Origin: Hemerocallis citrina
Lineage: Eukaryota; Streptophyta; Magnoliopsida; Asparagales; Asphodelaceae
Length of the DNA stretch: 64,000 bases
Direction of reading: 5' to 3'
NCBI GenBank assembly: GCA_017893485.1
Contig: CM030362.1
Location: 263,722,073-263,786,072, forward strand
Shown: piece by piece, positions 49,665-59,995 of the stretch
Numbering within the stretch: position 1 is the stretch's first letter
How the letters are laid out: each line of letters opens with the position of its first letter
The notes under the pieces: model-generated
Database searches by the model: none
The model's input: the letters and a program-made list of their open reading frames with translations, nothing else
Told to the model about the DNA's origin: nothing
Translations under genes and position numbers: made by a program

Positions 49665-50105
49665 TGTAACGCCCCTGCCCCTAGCTCAGACAATTTATAC
49701 AATTTAGAAGACAAATTATTTATATTATAGTACAACTGCCCATCACAGGCTGCCTCTCAAAAGGTGGTTAACCGAATTGGTGACTCTTGATCATAGGCAA
49801 TTATATTTATTAATATTATATTCTTGAAATCTCCCGATATGGGACTATATTAACTCGTACCCTCTCTTTCTCTCTATTTGTGAACAGTACCCCTTACGGC
49901 CTTCAAACATGGGTGGGTCCCACCCACCACGTCACCTATGACGTTGGCAGAAGTCAGCAGCAGCATTTCAATGCATGTTGTTCTCTTTTCACGTGCCCCC
50001 CCCATTTAATCCTTAATTACCATATAATTACCAAATGTGCCATCAAGCCATCTCTTATACATGTATATTATATATATATTTCTTTGAAAATTACGGGGTG
50101 TTACA
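49665..50105 (-). repeat. Element B 5' LTR
   Basis: This 441-bp LTR on the minus strand reads TGTAACACCCC...GGGGCGTTACA and is followed by the primer site. It carries a palindrome of two TGACGT-type cores at about 49926-49947. Confidence 0.85.
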
Positions 50106-50673
50106 ACGAGTTTGGAGTTCAACTTGGTTCGACGTCACTGCCTTAGCCGCTTGCAAACAAGCAAGTGCGGAGCAGCTCAACATTCGGAATTACTCCTACA
50201 ACTCGTTGAAACTTTCAAACAACAAGTTTGGAGTTTAATACTTGGTTCGACGTCGCTTTAGTCGCTTGCAAACAAGTAAGTGCGGAGTGGCTCACTATTT
50301 CGAATTGCTCCTACAACACGTTCATTACTCCAAAACAACTGGTTCGAAATTGCCCCCACAGCTTGCAAGTATGCGATTTTGCGGCTCGAAACGACCATTC
50401 AAACTACTTCCACTACTAGTTAAACTTTTCAACATGCAAGTTCGAAGAACACTCTTTTCTAGGGCTGTCTCCAAAATTTGACTCAAACATACTGAATCTA
50501 AGGCCTAGCTCGCCCCTGGAGCTGCTCCCTCAACTCGACAAACCTCATCATTGAGCTTCGTGATCAGCTCCTCTTCCGAGCCACACCAGCAACTCCTTAA
50601 CACCATACGATGGTGCTAGAGCCCAGCTCATTCGAAGAGCTTCTCCTGCAACCAGTTCACCTTCAAGCATCGG

Positions 50674-51680
50674 ATATGACACTCAACTCACCTCTAGAGT
50701 TGCTCCTCAAACTTGCCTCCCGAATGGCTCTTTTCTAAAGCCCAACCATGCTCTTCGTCCTGCTCGCCTCCCGAGCGGCCTTCTTCCAAACGAGTTCGGA
50801 GCTCAACTCACCCCTAGAGTTGCTCCTCAAACTCGCCTCCCGAACGAATTTCTCCTAAAACCCGGCAATGATCTTCATCTCCCGAGCGGCATTCTTCCAC
50901 AACGAGTTCGGAGCTCAACTCACCCCTAGAGTTGTTCCTCATACTTGCGCCCCAAACGGCTCTATCCTAGAGCCCGGCCATGCTCTTCATCCCGCTCACC
51001 TCCCGAGCGGCCTTCTTCCAAACGAGTTTAGAGCTCAACTCCCCCCTATAGTTCCTCCTCAAACTCGCCTCCCGAATGGCTCTCTCCTAAAGCCTGGCGA
51101 TGCTCTTCATCCCGCTCGCCTCCCAAGCGGCCTTCTTCCACAATGAGTTTGGAGCTCAACTAACCCCTAAAGTTGCTCCTCAAACTGGCCTCTCGAATTG
51201 CTCTTTCTTAGAGTTCGGAGATGCTCTTCATCCCGCTCACCTTCTGAGCAGCCTTCTTCCACAACGAGTTCACGTCTAGAGTTGCTTCTCAAACTTGCCT
51301 CTCGAATGGCACTCTCCTAGAGCCTGGATATGCTCTTCATCCCGCTCGCCTTCCGAGCAGCCTTCTTTCAAACGAGTTTGGAGCTCAACTCATCCCTAGA
51401 GTTGCTCTTTGAACTCACCTCCAGAACGGCTCTCCTAGAGCCTGGTGATGCTTTTCATTCCGTTCGCCTCTTGAGCGGTCTTCTTCCAAACGAGTTCGAA
51501 GCTCAACTTACCCCTAGAGTTGCTCCTCAAACTCACCTTCGGAATGGATCTCCTAGATCCTGTCGATGCTCTTCATATCGCTCGCCACATATCGACATTC
51601 TTCCATAATGAATTTGGAGCTCAACTCACCCCTAAAGTCGCTCCTCAAACTTGCCTCCCTAACGGCTCTTCCAAAGAGCC
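50674..51680 (+). repeat. ~118-bp minisatellite in element E 3' region, about 9 units
   Basis: Units begin near 50674, 50802, 50912, 51032, 51152, 51267, 51382, 51500 and 51618, each around GCTCAACTCACCCCTAGAGT. Lengths vary from about 110 to 128 bp and sequences are moderately diverged. Tandem repeats in the 3' untranslated region are a known trait of Tat-lineage elements and a source of plant satellites. Confidence 0.85.
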
Positions 51681-52046
51681 TTACGAAGCTCTACTTCATA
51701 GCTCCTCCATGGCGAAGCTCCTCTTTTTAGCCCAACGGGAGCGGAAATCAATTTTGTAGCTCCCCGAGGGCGGAACTCCTCTCCATAAAAACACTGAAGC
51801 TCTTCTCAACCTCACGAAGGCAAAGATATTGCGTGACTATTTTGACCCCAAAGACGAGTGTTTCTTTTGCTGACTTTTGAAGAGAAATTGTAGATATTTG
51901 AGTCACCTTCGAAGCAAGGGGTCACACGCTCCAATTGGACTTCTATAGCACCGGAAGAGTTCATTATACCGCAACATCATGTAGATCTCTCAAAAGCGCC
52001 ACCAAGTTAATAAAGTGTGATAGCAATCTTTTACAAGGAAGCAAGT

Positions 52047-52101
52047 TGGTCAAGTGGTTAGGCTGCTCATCTCCTTCCTCAGTGAGATTGGGTTCGATTC
52101 T
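52047..52101 (+). repeat. tRNA-like segment in element E 3' region
   Basis: TGGTCAAGTGGTTAGG (box A-like) and GGTTCGATTCT (box B-like) are spaced as in a tRNA-derived SINE head. Flanking pairing needed for a true tRNA is not evident. Confidence 0.45.
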
Positions 52102-52548
52102 GAACAACCCCATCTTCGACAATTTATTTTGCAGCCGAGCTACATATTGCACGTGCACCGCACATGCTATTCAAGAACCAAAAAAAGAAGCTACAACAAA
52201 AAAATGGTCGGACCTCCTCATGATCCATGCTCGCACGATCGACGCTTTAGATTTTGCCACGTCTTCAACTTCAAAAAAGCACATGTACTGCACGTGCTAC
52301 AACGAGATTCGAAAAGGCACGTGTACTACACATGCTACGCTGAGCAAATGTGCCCCTGAACTGAAAATGGTGCAAAACTATTTTCAAAATTCGTGCCAGA
52401 TCGTGATCAATGGCTGAGATTCGGAAAAAACACGTGTACTACACATGCTACACTGAGTAAACGTGTTTCCGAACGAAAATGGAGCAAAATACTCTCCTCT
52501 CGATTTGCACTTAATACTTGATCAAAGGTAGAGATGCTGGGGGAAAAA

Positions 52549-52646
52549 GTCAACGATCAACGGTCAACATTGACCTAGTCAATAGGCAGCGTTGACCGCC
52601 ACGTGTCGACACGCCGAACGCCTTCATCGATCGCCGACACGTGTCG
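52549..52646. promoter_or_regulatory. Cluster of TTGAC/GTCAA and CACGTG motifs
   Basis: At least five TTGAC or GTCAA cores (WRKY-type W-box cores) and two CACGTG G-boxes, the second inside palindrome GACACGTGTC, lie in under 100 bp, about 520 bp upstream of the E 3' LTR. Regulatory function is inferred from motif density only. Confidence 0.35.
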
Positions 52647-53165
52647 AGCAAACCAGAAACCGAGCAGGAAATGAGAGAAAATATCCTCCTCCCGATCTAT
52701 GCTCGATCGTGATCGACGATCCAGATTTTACCACATCGTCAAGGTAATTTCCTTTTTAATTAATTTCCTTATTTAATTATTAATTCAAATTAATTGTTAA
52801 AAGATCGGAAAAATGATTTAGAAAATGAAAAATATAATTAAAAACTCTTTAAAATTATTAATTCGGAAAATAATTTTAAATTCCTAAAATATAATTGTTA
52901 AATTAGAAAAATTAATTAAAATTTTTAAAAACTAATTTAAATTCAAAAATTGAATAAAAATTTTGAAAATTGATTTAAAAATTGGAAAAAATTCAGAAAA
53001 ATCTAAAAATAATTCTAAGTATTTTACAAACTTAGAAAAGCATTGCTACATCTCAAGCGAGATCTAAATGTCCCTAAGAACACCGATAAGTTCTATAAGC
53101 CATTAAAAATAGGCGAACTACTCCTCAAAAGCTTTGAAACCCAGTCTTCTGGAGTGGGGGGCTTA

Positions 53166-53771
53166 TGATATGGCTAGAAATAGAACCAAATCTGTAATAT
53201 TCAAATTGGGCACGAATATCAAAGCTCTCGGGGGTAAAATGGTAATTTCCACTACAAACGGATCCGAAAATGGGAACTGAGTCTTTTCCAAGCCCAATAA
53301 CCCAAAAATAGGTCTGCTTTAATTGGTTAGGGTGACAACCCATTATAAATAAACTCAGGTCATTTGAAGAGTTATTAAAATTCATGATTATCCCTAAGAG
53401 ACGTTTTAAACCAAATTTCTTATCACGAAGGAATTTAAACTCTATTTCTTATCCAAAAACACCAGAAAGTATAGATAAATGATTATCTCAAAACTGGTCC
53501 CAAAGGTGACTATAAATACCACTCCACCCCACCAAAATAGAGGTAATCAGTATCTTTCTCCAAAAAAGCTCTTTCATAATCTTTCAGATTACTGACTTGA
53601 GTACCGAAGGGTTTATCATCGGGATCAATCCCGGTGTTTTGAACTTTTTACAGGTCAGCAGCAGCGTTAAGAACGATCAACATCGGCAAGTAGTAAAAAA
53701 GTTAGCTTTTATTGGTTCAAAAAGAATTCACAAACCATCTGTTTGCTCCCACACCAAAATCAGTAGCAGCA
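53166..53771 (+). repeat. 3' LTR of element E
   Basis: Begins TGATATGGCTAG and ends AGTAGCAGCA, matching the 5' LTR but retaining ~37 bp lost there. TATA box at 53511-53518. Followed by AGTTG, the probable aged target copy. Confidence 0.8.
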
Positions 53772-53858
53772 AGTTGTTTCTTGACAAGTAGCTTCATCTG
53801 CTACTATTTGGTCCTTCTCTTCAATTGAAACTCTAGGTACTCCAAAATTAGTTCAGTA

Positions 53859-54480
53859 ATGTATTCTACATTAATCCTCAGCTCAACCAGTACAGTCCAT
53901 AGCCCTTGTAAAAGTCACATAAAAATCAGAATATTAGGAGATAAGCAACACTTATATATCAGCATGAAGAACATATATTCAAAATTGGTTAACATGAAGT
54001 TAGGAAAAAGGAGTTCAGTAATGGAACATGTGAACAATTTTTGTATGGTATACAATCAATTAGAATCGTTAGGGTTGATGTTTTCAGAGAGAGCACATGC
54101 ATCGTTATTCTTATCTACTCTACCAGACAGTTATGGTATGGTGGAACAGACTATTACATGTACTATGACAGATATGACTACTCTAAATGATGTTGTAAGC
54201 AGCATCATGAAAGAGGAGGTAAGAAGAAAGAGAAACGGAGAGTCTTTATCATCTTCTAGCAACTCCACACTTTCAATTAAGAGACGTGGGAGATCTAAGA
54301 GAAATCAAAAAGGAACGAATCAGGAAAGTGAGTCTGATAGTGGGTCTAAAGACAGTGGCAAGTGGTGGACCTGAATGTTGGTATTGTCATAAGCGTGGCC
54401 ATATGCTGTGTTGTAAGGCTTTTATGAAGAAGAAGCAAGAACAATTAAAGTAAGAAAATGTGGTGGTCAAGGAAAGCTTG
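53859..54480 (+). pseudogene. Ty1/copia gag with degenerate zinc knuckle
   Basis: The frame from 53859 reads SVMEHVNNFCMVYNQLESLG and FLSTLPDSYGMV, the signature of copia gag (UBN2/retrotran_gag_2 type). A Lys/Ser-rich tail ends at a stop at 54372-54374. Immediately after, CWYCHKRGHMLCC resembles the CX2CX4HX4C knuckle but with one residue missing before the last Cys. The N-terminus is not clear and no 5' LTR was found; the left part may have been lost when or before element E inserted next to it. Confidence 0.75.
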
Positions 54481-54499
54481 AATAGTTATGTTTATCTGT

Positions 54500-54860
54500 A
54501 AGGATGGAGTTGAACATGCGAGATTGGTGCATAGATTCAAATGCTTCTTTTCATTGCACTTTGAAGAGGGAAGTGTTTGAGGACCACAGAGAGGATTCTT
54601 TAGGAGATGTGATCGTGGGTAACGGTCAGTGATGCCCTGTAATTGGAACTGGAATGTTCATGTGAAAGCCGGTGATAGTAAGCGGATTTCTTGAGGAAGA
54701 CAAGGCATGTCCCAAACTTGAGAGAAAATCTTATCTTTGCAGAAAGGCTCGACAAAGAAGGAATGTCGATGATTTTTGGTGGCATATAATTGCAGTTTAA
54801 GAGGTTGTAGTAAGTGGGAGGCGTGAGGGACCGTTGTACTTGCTTAGGGTTAAGGTGAGT
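54500..54860 (+). pseudogene. Ty1/copia protease and pre-integrase remnant
   Basis: The segment reads WCIDSNASFHC followed by VIVGNG, matching the copia protease start, whose active site is normally DSGAS; here Gly has become Asn. Residues resembling the pre-integrase lead (RHVPNLRENLIF) follow near 54690-54740. Several stops and shifts break the frame. Sequence from 54860 to 55500 is too decayed to assign to integrase or RT. Confidence 0.65.
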
Positions 54861-55521
54861 GTTTCTCTTATAGGTGACTCTAAACTAGAATTGAGAGATA
54901 GGTTGTGTGAGGTATAGCTAATATTTAAGAGTTGCTAGGTAGGTGTAGAGACTGCATATTTAGTGGGAGTTGATGGCCACAATGAGAAGGATCCTAAGGA
55001 AATCAAGTGACTGTTGTGGTGAGGGTTCTTTCTGAGATGGTGGAAATTTCGAGTTTCTCTTATGATGTTGTGAGCATTGGTATCGATATGCCAGGCGATG
55101 TCGATGAGTATGGCCAAGTTGGTCGTAGTGAGACTATGAGTAATATTTGCAGTCTGCGGATATTGTAGAAGTGTCGTCCATGGAGGCTTCAAGTACAGAG
55201 AATGTCTTTGCCTTGAGAGGTTTTGTACCATGTATAGTATTGGCGGAGATTCTACGAATTGGGGAGTCTAGTAGCACGGAATCTGACACTGTGAAAAAGA
55301 TATGAATTCTCCATTATTCGTTCCTTTTGCGATAGATGGCAGGGCACATCCTTGATGATTTGATTAGGGGAGTTTGTGCCTTCCATGTGGTGGAGGGGTG
55401 TTGGTTGCTCTTCATATGAGTGAGGGTACTCGGTCTTCCAGAAGGAGTGGGAGGCTAGTAGAGGTAATGTGAGGTAGACACAATTATTATGAAGACAGAT
55501 GTTTTGAACCAAGTGGTAGAT

Positions 55522-56062
55522 TGTTAGGATTTGTTGATCCAAATACACAAGCACAACGGTAGCAAGAGGAGCAGAATGCAGTCGATTGCATTAATAAAGC
55601 AGTTCACTGCAACTCCCAAGATGCTCTCGACCAAGATGAAGCAGTCGACTGCCAAGGAGGGCAATCGACCACCATCATCCTTGCTCTCTAACTTGGTGAG
55701 ACACAAAGCAATCAACTACCCATTCTTGCAGTTGACTGCAACAAGCGCAGTTTCGAGAACTAGATCAATGGCTGAGATCTTTTTCATTGTAATCCTATAT
55801 ATATTGTAAGCTTTATGATTCTAGAGTCATTCCAACATTGTGTGGCCGTCAAAAGATAAAGTGAGTGATTAGATAAAGTTCTCCTTTTTTAGATATTTTG
55901 GGGTAGAAAATATTGTGGGAAAAACATGTAACTTTGTACTTTCTGAGTAAGAATTATAAGTTACCTATGTATATCGTTTTGTTCTTATTTTTGTGTGAAC
56001 ATGCGTTAGTGTGAAATTTTGATATTGGTGCATCAGGTCTTTGTGGGTGTTTTGGGCACTAC
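55522..56062 (+). repeat. Probable copia 3' LTR
   Basis: It starts TGTTAGGATTTG directly after the purine-rich AAGTGGTAGAT (55511-55521), the usual polypurine tract/LTR junction of copia elements. It contains several GCAGTCGACTGC-like half-palindromes at 55575-55745. The right end is uncertain; ACTACA near 56062 is a guess. Confidence 0.55.
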
Positions 56063-56205
56063 AAAAAGTTGAATTTGAAATGGTTATTAATGTATTCATT
56101 TTGAGTTTTCTAATGCGTTCAATCACGAACTTGAGTGGAATCACAGAATGACAAAATAGAGAGAGGACGAATCTTTCTCTTTGGTTTCATTGTTTTCAAC
56201 ATAGG

Positions 56206-56680
56206 GGGTGTTTGGTTGCGCGTTAAACTATTTCAAAGTTGTATGGTTACTGTAGAGAAAAAAAGTCAGTGCAAACGAGTTCTGAAAAAATGGTTTGGTT
56301 GGATGTAGATTTATTGTAGCGGGAATAGTTTTCTATGAAAGAATAGGTTTGTTTGAGTTGTAAAATTACTGTAGTGAAAGTAATTGTTTTAACTTTTGGT
56401 TTTATATGTAATTAATCTTAACTAATTATGTCTTAATCTAAATTAATTAGAACTTAATTAATTTTAATCTTAATCTTAATTTTAATGGTAATGTTAATCT
56501 TAAGTTTTTTTTAAAAAATGACCGAAACTCAAGTAAAGAAAAAAAAAGACCAAATTAAACTCATTTCTTTGGTTATTACTCAGTTAAATTAAACCCAAAA
56601 AACCCAAAAAAAAATATCAAAAAAAAAACGAACCCAAAAAAATCAAAACAGGAAAAAGAAACCAAAAAAACTATGTGGAC
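56206..56680. mobile_element. Possible MITE-like segment
   Basis: GGGGGTGTTTGGTTGCG at about 56205 is a common left terminus of plant MITEs, followed by AT-rich sequence and A-rich runs. No matching right terminus was located. Confidence 0.3.
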
Positions 56681-56683
56681 ATT

Positions 56684-56902
56684 AGTCCCACATCGGCCAG
56701 GCATGAAATTTGTTAATTTAAATAAGAAGTTGTGAATTATGTGCTTGAGCAAAGGAAAGTTAGAGAGGGAAGGAGAGTGTGGCTTATTTATCGATGGATT
56801 AAGCCTAATTATCAGCTTTGCTTCATTTTCAGCGTTGTTTTAATAATGGGGGACTTTTAGTCCCACATCAGCTAAGAGAGGAAAACTTTGCTGGTTTAAA
56901 TA
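56684..56902 (+). promoter_or_regulatory. Two snRNA-type USE/TATA promoter-like units
   Basis: GTCCCACATCG (56685-56695) is followed 21 nt later by TTTAAATA (56717-56724), and GTCCCACATCA (56860-56870) by TTTAAATA 24 nt later (56895-56902). RTCCCACATCG is the plant snRNA upstream sequence element; short USE-TATA spacing is the Pol III arrangement. No U6, U3, 7SL or MRP RNA start was recognised downstream, so these may be promoter relics or part of a repeat. Confidence 0.45.
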
Positions 56903-57142
56903 GTGTTTTGTTAATAACATGGATGACCAAGGAAAATCAGGAGTTAGAGAGAGAGTGTGCGAAAGAATAAATTATTAATTAAAATAATGGTGAACAGTGT
57001 TCTTCCAAGCATTTTCGGACGAAAAAAGGCCGAAGTGAGTTCGCACTAAACGACAAAATCTTCGTACACTGTAGAGTAGGGACAAATCTTTCTATTTTGT
57101 TTCAATATTTTCTTAATTACGTCCACAAAGTGGGAGACAAAA

Positions 57143-59035
57143 TGTCACGCCCCGCTTCCCACTATAAGAAAATACAGACACGCAACAGAGGCCTAGCGAA
57201 TGATATACATCATCCATAAGTTGTACAATTATAAGCTCAACAAGATATTTATAACACATTCACACAGGAAAATATAATGATCACATGAGCTGGAAATAGA
57301 ATAACCGTCATCTGGATAATACATCAACATCGTGTCAAGATGCCCGGAAATACAAGGTGCCATAATTAAAATACTACGATAAGCAGTTCGCTATAACAAC
57401 TAAATAAAATAGCGACTAAAAGAAAAACAACATGGAGTAGTAATAAAGCAACAAAGATCATCTAGAAAGTCTGTTCCGCGGGTCCATCAGTACCTGTATA
57501 ATTATTAACTCAAAGAAAAATAGAAAAGCAAGTTTCGGGCAGCAAGTAGCAACAAGCAGTTTAAGGGGTAATATAACAATATATAACATGGAAGAAACAA
57601 GAAGTAGAAGTACAAATACAATATAGAAGGAAGCAAAGAACTGGGACAATATGATCATGTAAGTAATAACTGTAACTAGTGTATTCAAGACTTCAAGGTA
57701 TAAGCAATTGATAACCTAGGCTCAGTTAATCGATAATCATGTAATCAATGATCGAGAGTCATGTAATCAAGAGTCATGTCATGTAATCAAGAATCATGCT
57801 TAGTGAAAATCTCAAGTTTATCTATTTTATTAACTTATCTAATGCACGCAATCCTGTGTCCCATATCACAAGTTCGGTGCATATCAATCATTTGACGTTT
57901 AGACTTAAGTAGTGAATTCTATAGGATTATGTACTCGGGTCTTCCAGTGATAGTATCAAGACATGTAATCATGAATCATGTAATCGAGAATTATGTAATC
58001 AAGAATTGTGTAATCAAAAATCAAGAATCAAGAGTCACTATTTCGGGAAACAAGGGCTCCCTTCCGAGTATACTCCCCTATATTATCCACTATTAAGTCG
58101 TACCCTTATAACCCCGGCTTGTTATTCTTTTATAATTAATTATGAACATGTAGTTGGTACCACTAGTGGAACGGTGTAATCAAGACAGTTAATCTAGAAA
58201 AATATTAAGGGCAGTAATCATAGTATGAGATGAAACGGGTATATGTATGGAGAGTAGTTATTATAGAATTATCAAGTGGTATAAAATGCATGCTATCAAC
58301 CTATTATATCTATGCAAGTTATTATTACAAGAACAATAATACACTCAGTTCATTAATTATGAAAAATAACGGGTTTATATGCAAAAACGTAGAGATGAAT
58401 TTTTAGACAACTTGACATATCTGCATTCAAATTCACTTTCTCGTTGTTACAGAAAAGAATTCCAATTCCGTCAGAGATTCTACAAAGTAGACTCTCTTCC
58501 AGTTCCAACGCATATTCACACGATACATTCTAGAGACAGTAGCTATGCGTACAAATTCATTCTTCACTGGTTTTGATGTTTCGCGCACGTTCTGGAAATT
58601 CAGAGTCACAATACTAGAATTGCGATATCTCACAATCTATACATCGGATTGAGAAACTGTAGGATGTTCTGAATATCTAGACTCGAATGGCTATGATTTA
58701 CATGTAGAAAGTTTTTCGATCCAGTATCGGAAACATGGTCAAATTCTCAGTACAAGAAACCGGTTAGTAATCCCGTGCAGGTTCAGAAATTAACGATATG
58801 ACAGTACTAAAATTGCGATATCTCACAATCTATACATCGGATTGAGAAACTGTAAGATGTTCTGAATTTGGAACTCGATGGGCTACGATTTCCACGTAGA
58901 AAATCTTCAATCCAGTATTGGGAACCTGGTCGAATTCTTAGTGCAAGGTCAAGAAATTTAGAGATAGCAAAGTCTCCAAATCGTTTATCTTGTTCTACAT
59001 GTCTAACTTAGCCTGAGAATGTAAAATCAAGTTAT
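57143..59035 (-). repeat. Element C-related LTR fragment
   Basis: It starts TGTCACGCCCCGCTTCCC and shares landmark blocks with the C LTRs in the same order: GAATGATnnnCATCAT, GGGCTCCCTTCCGAGTA (about 58047), AACCCCGGCTT, and AGTTCCAACGCATAT (about 58500). It is strongly diverged and its far end is not clear. No primer-site complement lies beside its left end, so it is a solo or 3' LTR relic. Confidence 0.7.
58612..58980 (+). repeat. Tandem duplication, ~190-bp period
   Basis: AATTGCGATATCTCACAATC begins both units (about 58618 and 58812). The similarity continues through TACATCGGATTGAGAAACTG and the ATCCAGTATnGGGAA segment. It lies inside the C-related LTR fragment. Confidence 0.75.
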
Positions 59036-59148
59036 TTGACATTCATTTGCTCATCTATCATGTCGTTAGAAAAATAAGCCTTTCTAGTCGTTCAGTCATC
59101 TCAATTTTTCGTTTTTACCAAAACTACATTAGCCAACCAACCAGGGAC

Positions 59149-59185
59149 TGACCTAGTGGCAAGGTGCTTTGGTTAGTTCAATTCT
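59149..59185 (+). repeat. tRNA-like box A/box B segment
   Basis: TGACCTAGTGGCAAGG and AGTTCAATTCT resemble Pol III box A and box B. No tRNA fold is apparent; it may be a SINE head. Confidence 0.35.
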
Positions 59186-59329
59186 AGCATCCATAAATTA
59201 TTATGACCTGAAGGAAGAGGTACTTTCCGATCCATTGATCGAATTCCAAGTTTTTGCATTCTGCTCTATCAGTTCGACTTTAGCTTCTTCAGAGAAGAGG
59301 AGACGCTAAAATTAAATGAAAGTGTTTGC

Positions 59330-59995
59330 AACGCATTATCTTCAAGATCTTCAGGAAAGAGCAAGAATGAATGCTGATAGGAGTATCGAGGACAAAGACA
59401 ACCCACTTGAACAATTTGTTGTCCTTTTTGTGTCACCGGAAGACTCTTGTTTTTTAACTAGGAAGACTATCTAATGCTTCCCCCGTAAAGGTTTTGAGAC
59501 TTTGTACTTCTTTATAGTAAAAGAAGGGGCTCGCATTTCACTTCGTGTGGGGGAACCTTAAACGGACTATGACAGAGCTTATTACCTAGTGAAGGTATGC
59601 CATTCCGGATTTTGGCTAAAGCCTCCTTTCCTACTACCATCTATCCTGGCTCGGCCCTGTCGTCCCGACCTCTTACTGAGTCCTTATAAAAACTTTGGGG
59701 CTAATCATGAGGAAAGGTCCATTGGTTAGGCTCCGGGGAAGAAATGAACTAGTCCAGGCTAAATAAAAGAAATCCAAAACTGGAAGGGCACAACACAGAA
59801 GGATGTCCCAAGCTCTTAAAAAATATGAATAAGGGAACTTCGCTAAGGTGAAAGAAAAAGTGGACATCAACAGCAGAACTTGAAGTTCACCTGCCCAATC
59901 TCACATCCATTTGCCTAAGCTACCTTGACTGTCGACTCATCCTCGGGCTTGACTTTATAGCCAAGGGCTCGACCATTGCTTGTTGGATCTTTCGA
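59330..59995. other. Possible mitochondrial-derived insertion
   Basis: This segment has a more even base composition than its neighbours and reads, in one frame near 59366-59430, NADRSIEDKDNPLEQFVV; the NPLEQF run resembles the conserved start of plant mitochondrial atp6. The text around 59600-59990 also has the feel of plant mitochondrial intergenic DNA. This is a weak, recall-based impression and no complete gene is present. Confidence 0.3.

Larger units (their letters stand above)
28468..50105 (-). mobile_element. Element B: short, internally deleted LTR retroelement (minus strand)
   Basis: It is bounded by TGTAACACCCC and GGGGTGTTACA and by the 5-bp duplication ACGAG (28463-28467 and 50106-50110). 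The complement of a tRNA-iMet primer site (GGCTCTGATACCA, 49650-49662) lies next to the right LTR, so the element reads right to left. Without element C it is only ~1.0 kb: a 441-bp 5' LTR, ~235 bp of internal sequence, and a 3' LTR missing about its first 110 bp. It encodes nothing recognisable and resembles a TRIM or a deletion derivative. Confidence 0.8.
50106..53165 (+). other. Element E 3' untranslated region, right part
   Basis: No gene is present. From left to right it holds two ~116-bp imperfect units (50109-50340), the main minisatellite (50674-51680), a tRNA-like segment (52047-52101), CACGTGTACTACACATGCTA-type subrepeats (52145-52460), a TTGAC/CACGTG-rich patch (52549-52646), AT-rich sequence, and a purine-rich GGAGTGGGGGG just before the 3' LTR (about 53151-53161), probably the polypurine tract. 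Confidence 0.7.
4389..53771 (+). mobile_element. Element E: Tat-like Ty3/gypsy retrotransposon, nested host of the others
   Basis: Related LTRs lie at 4389-4957 and 53166-53771, both starting TGATATGGCTAG. Between them come a primer site, gag, an aspartic-protease-like region and a long repeat-bearing 3' untranslated region. Reverse transcriptase, RNase H and integrase are missing, so the copy is internally deleted. Flanking pentamers GGTTG (4384-4388) and AGTTG (53772-53776) fit an aged target duplication with one mismatch. The gag/protease style and the tandem repeats in the 3' region suggest the Tat (Ogre/Retand) group. Insertions at 5632-26548 and 28468-50105 account for most of its 49-kb span. 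Confidence 0.8.
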
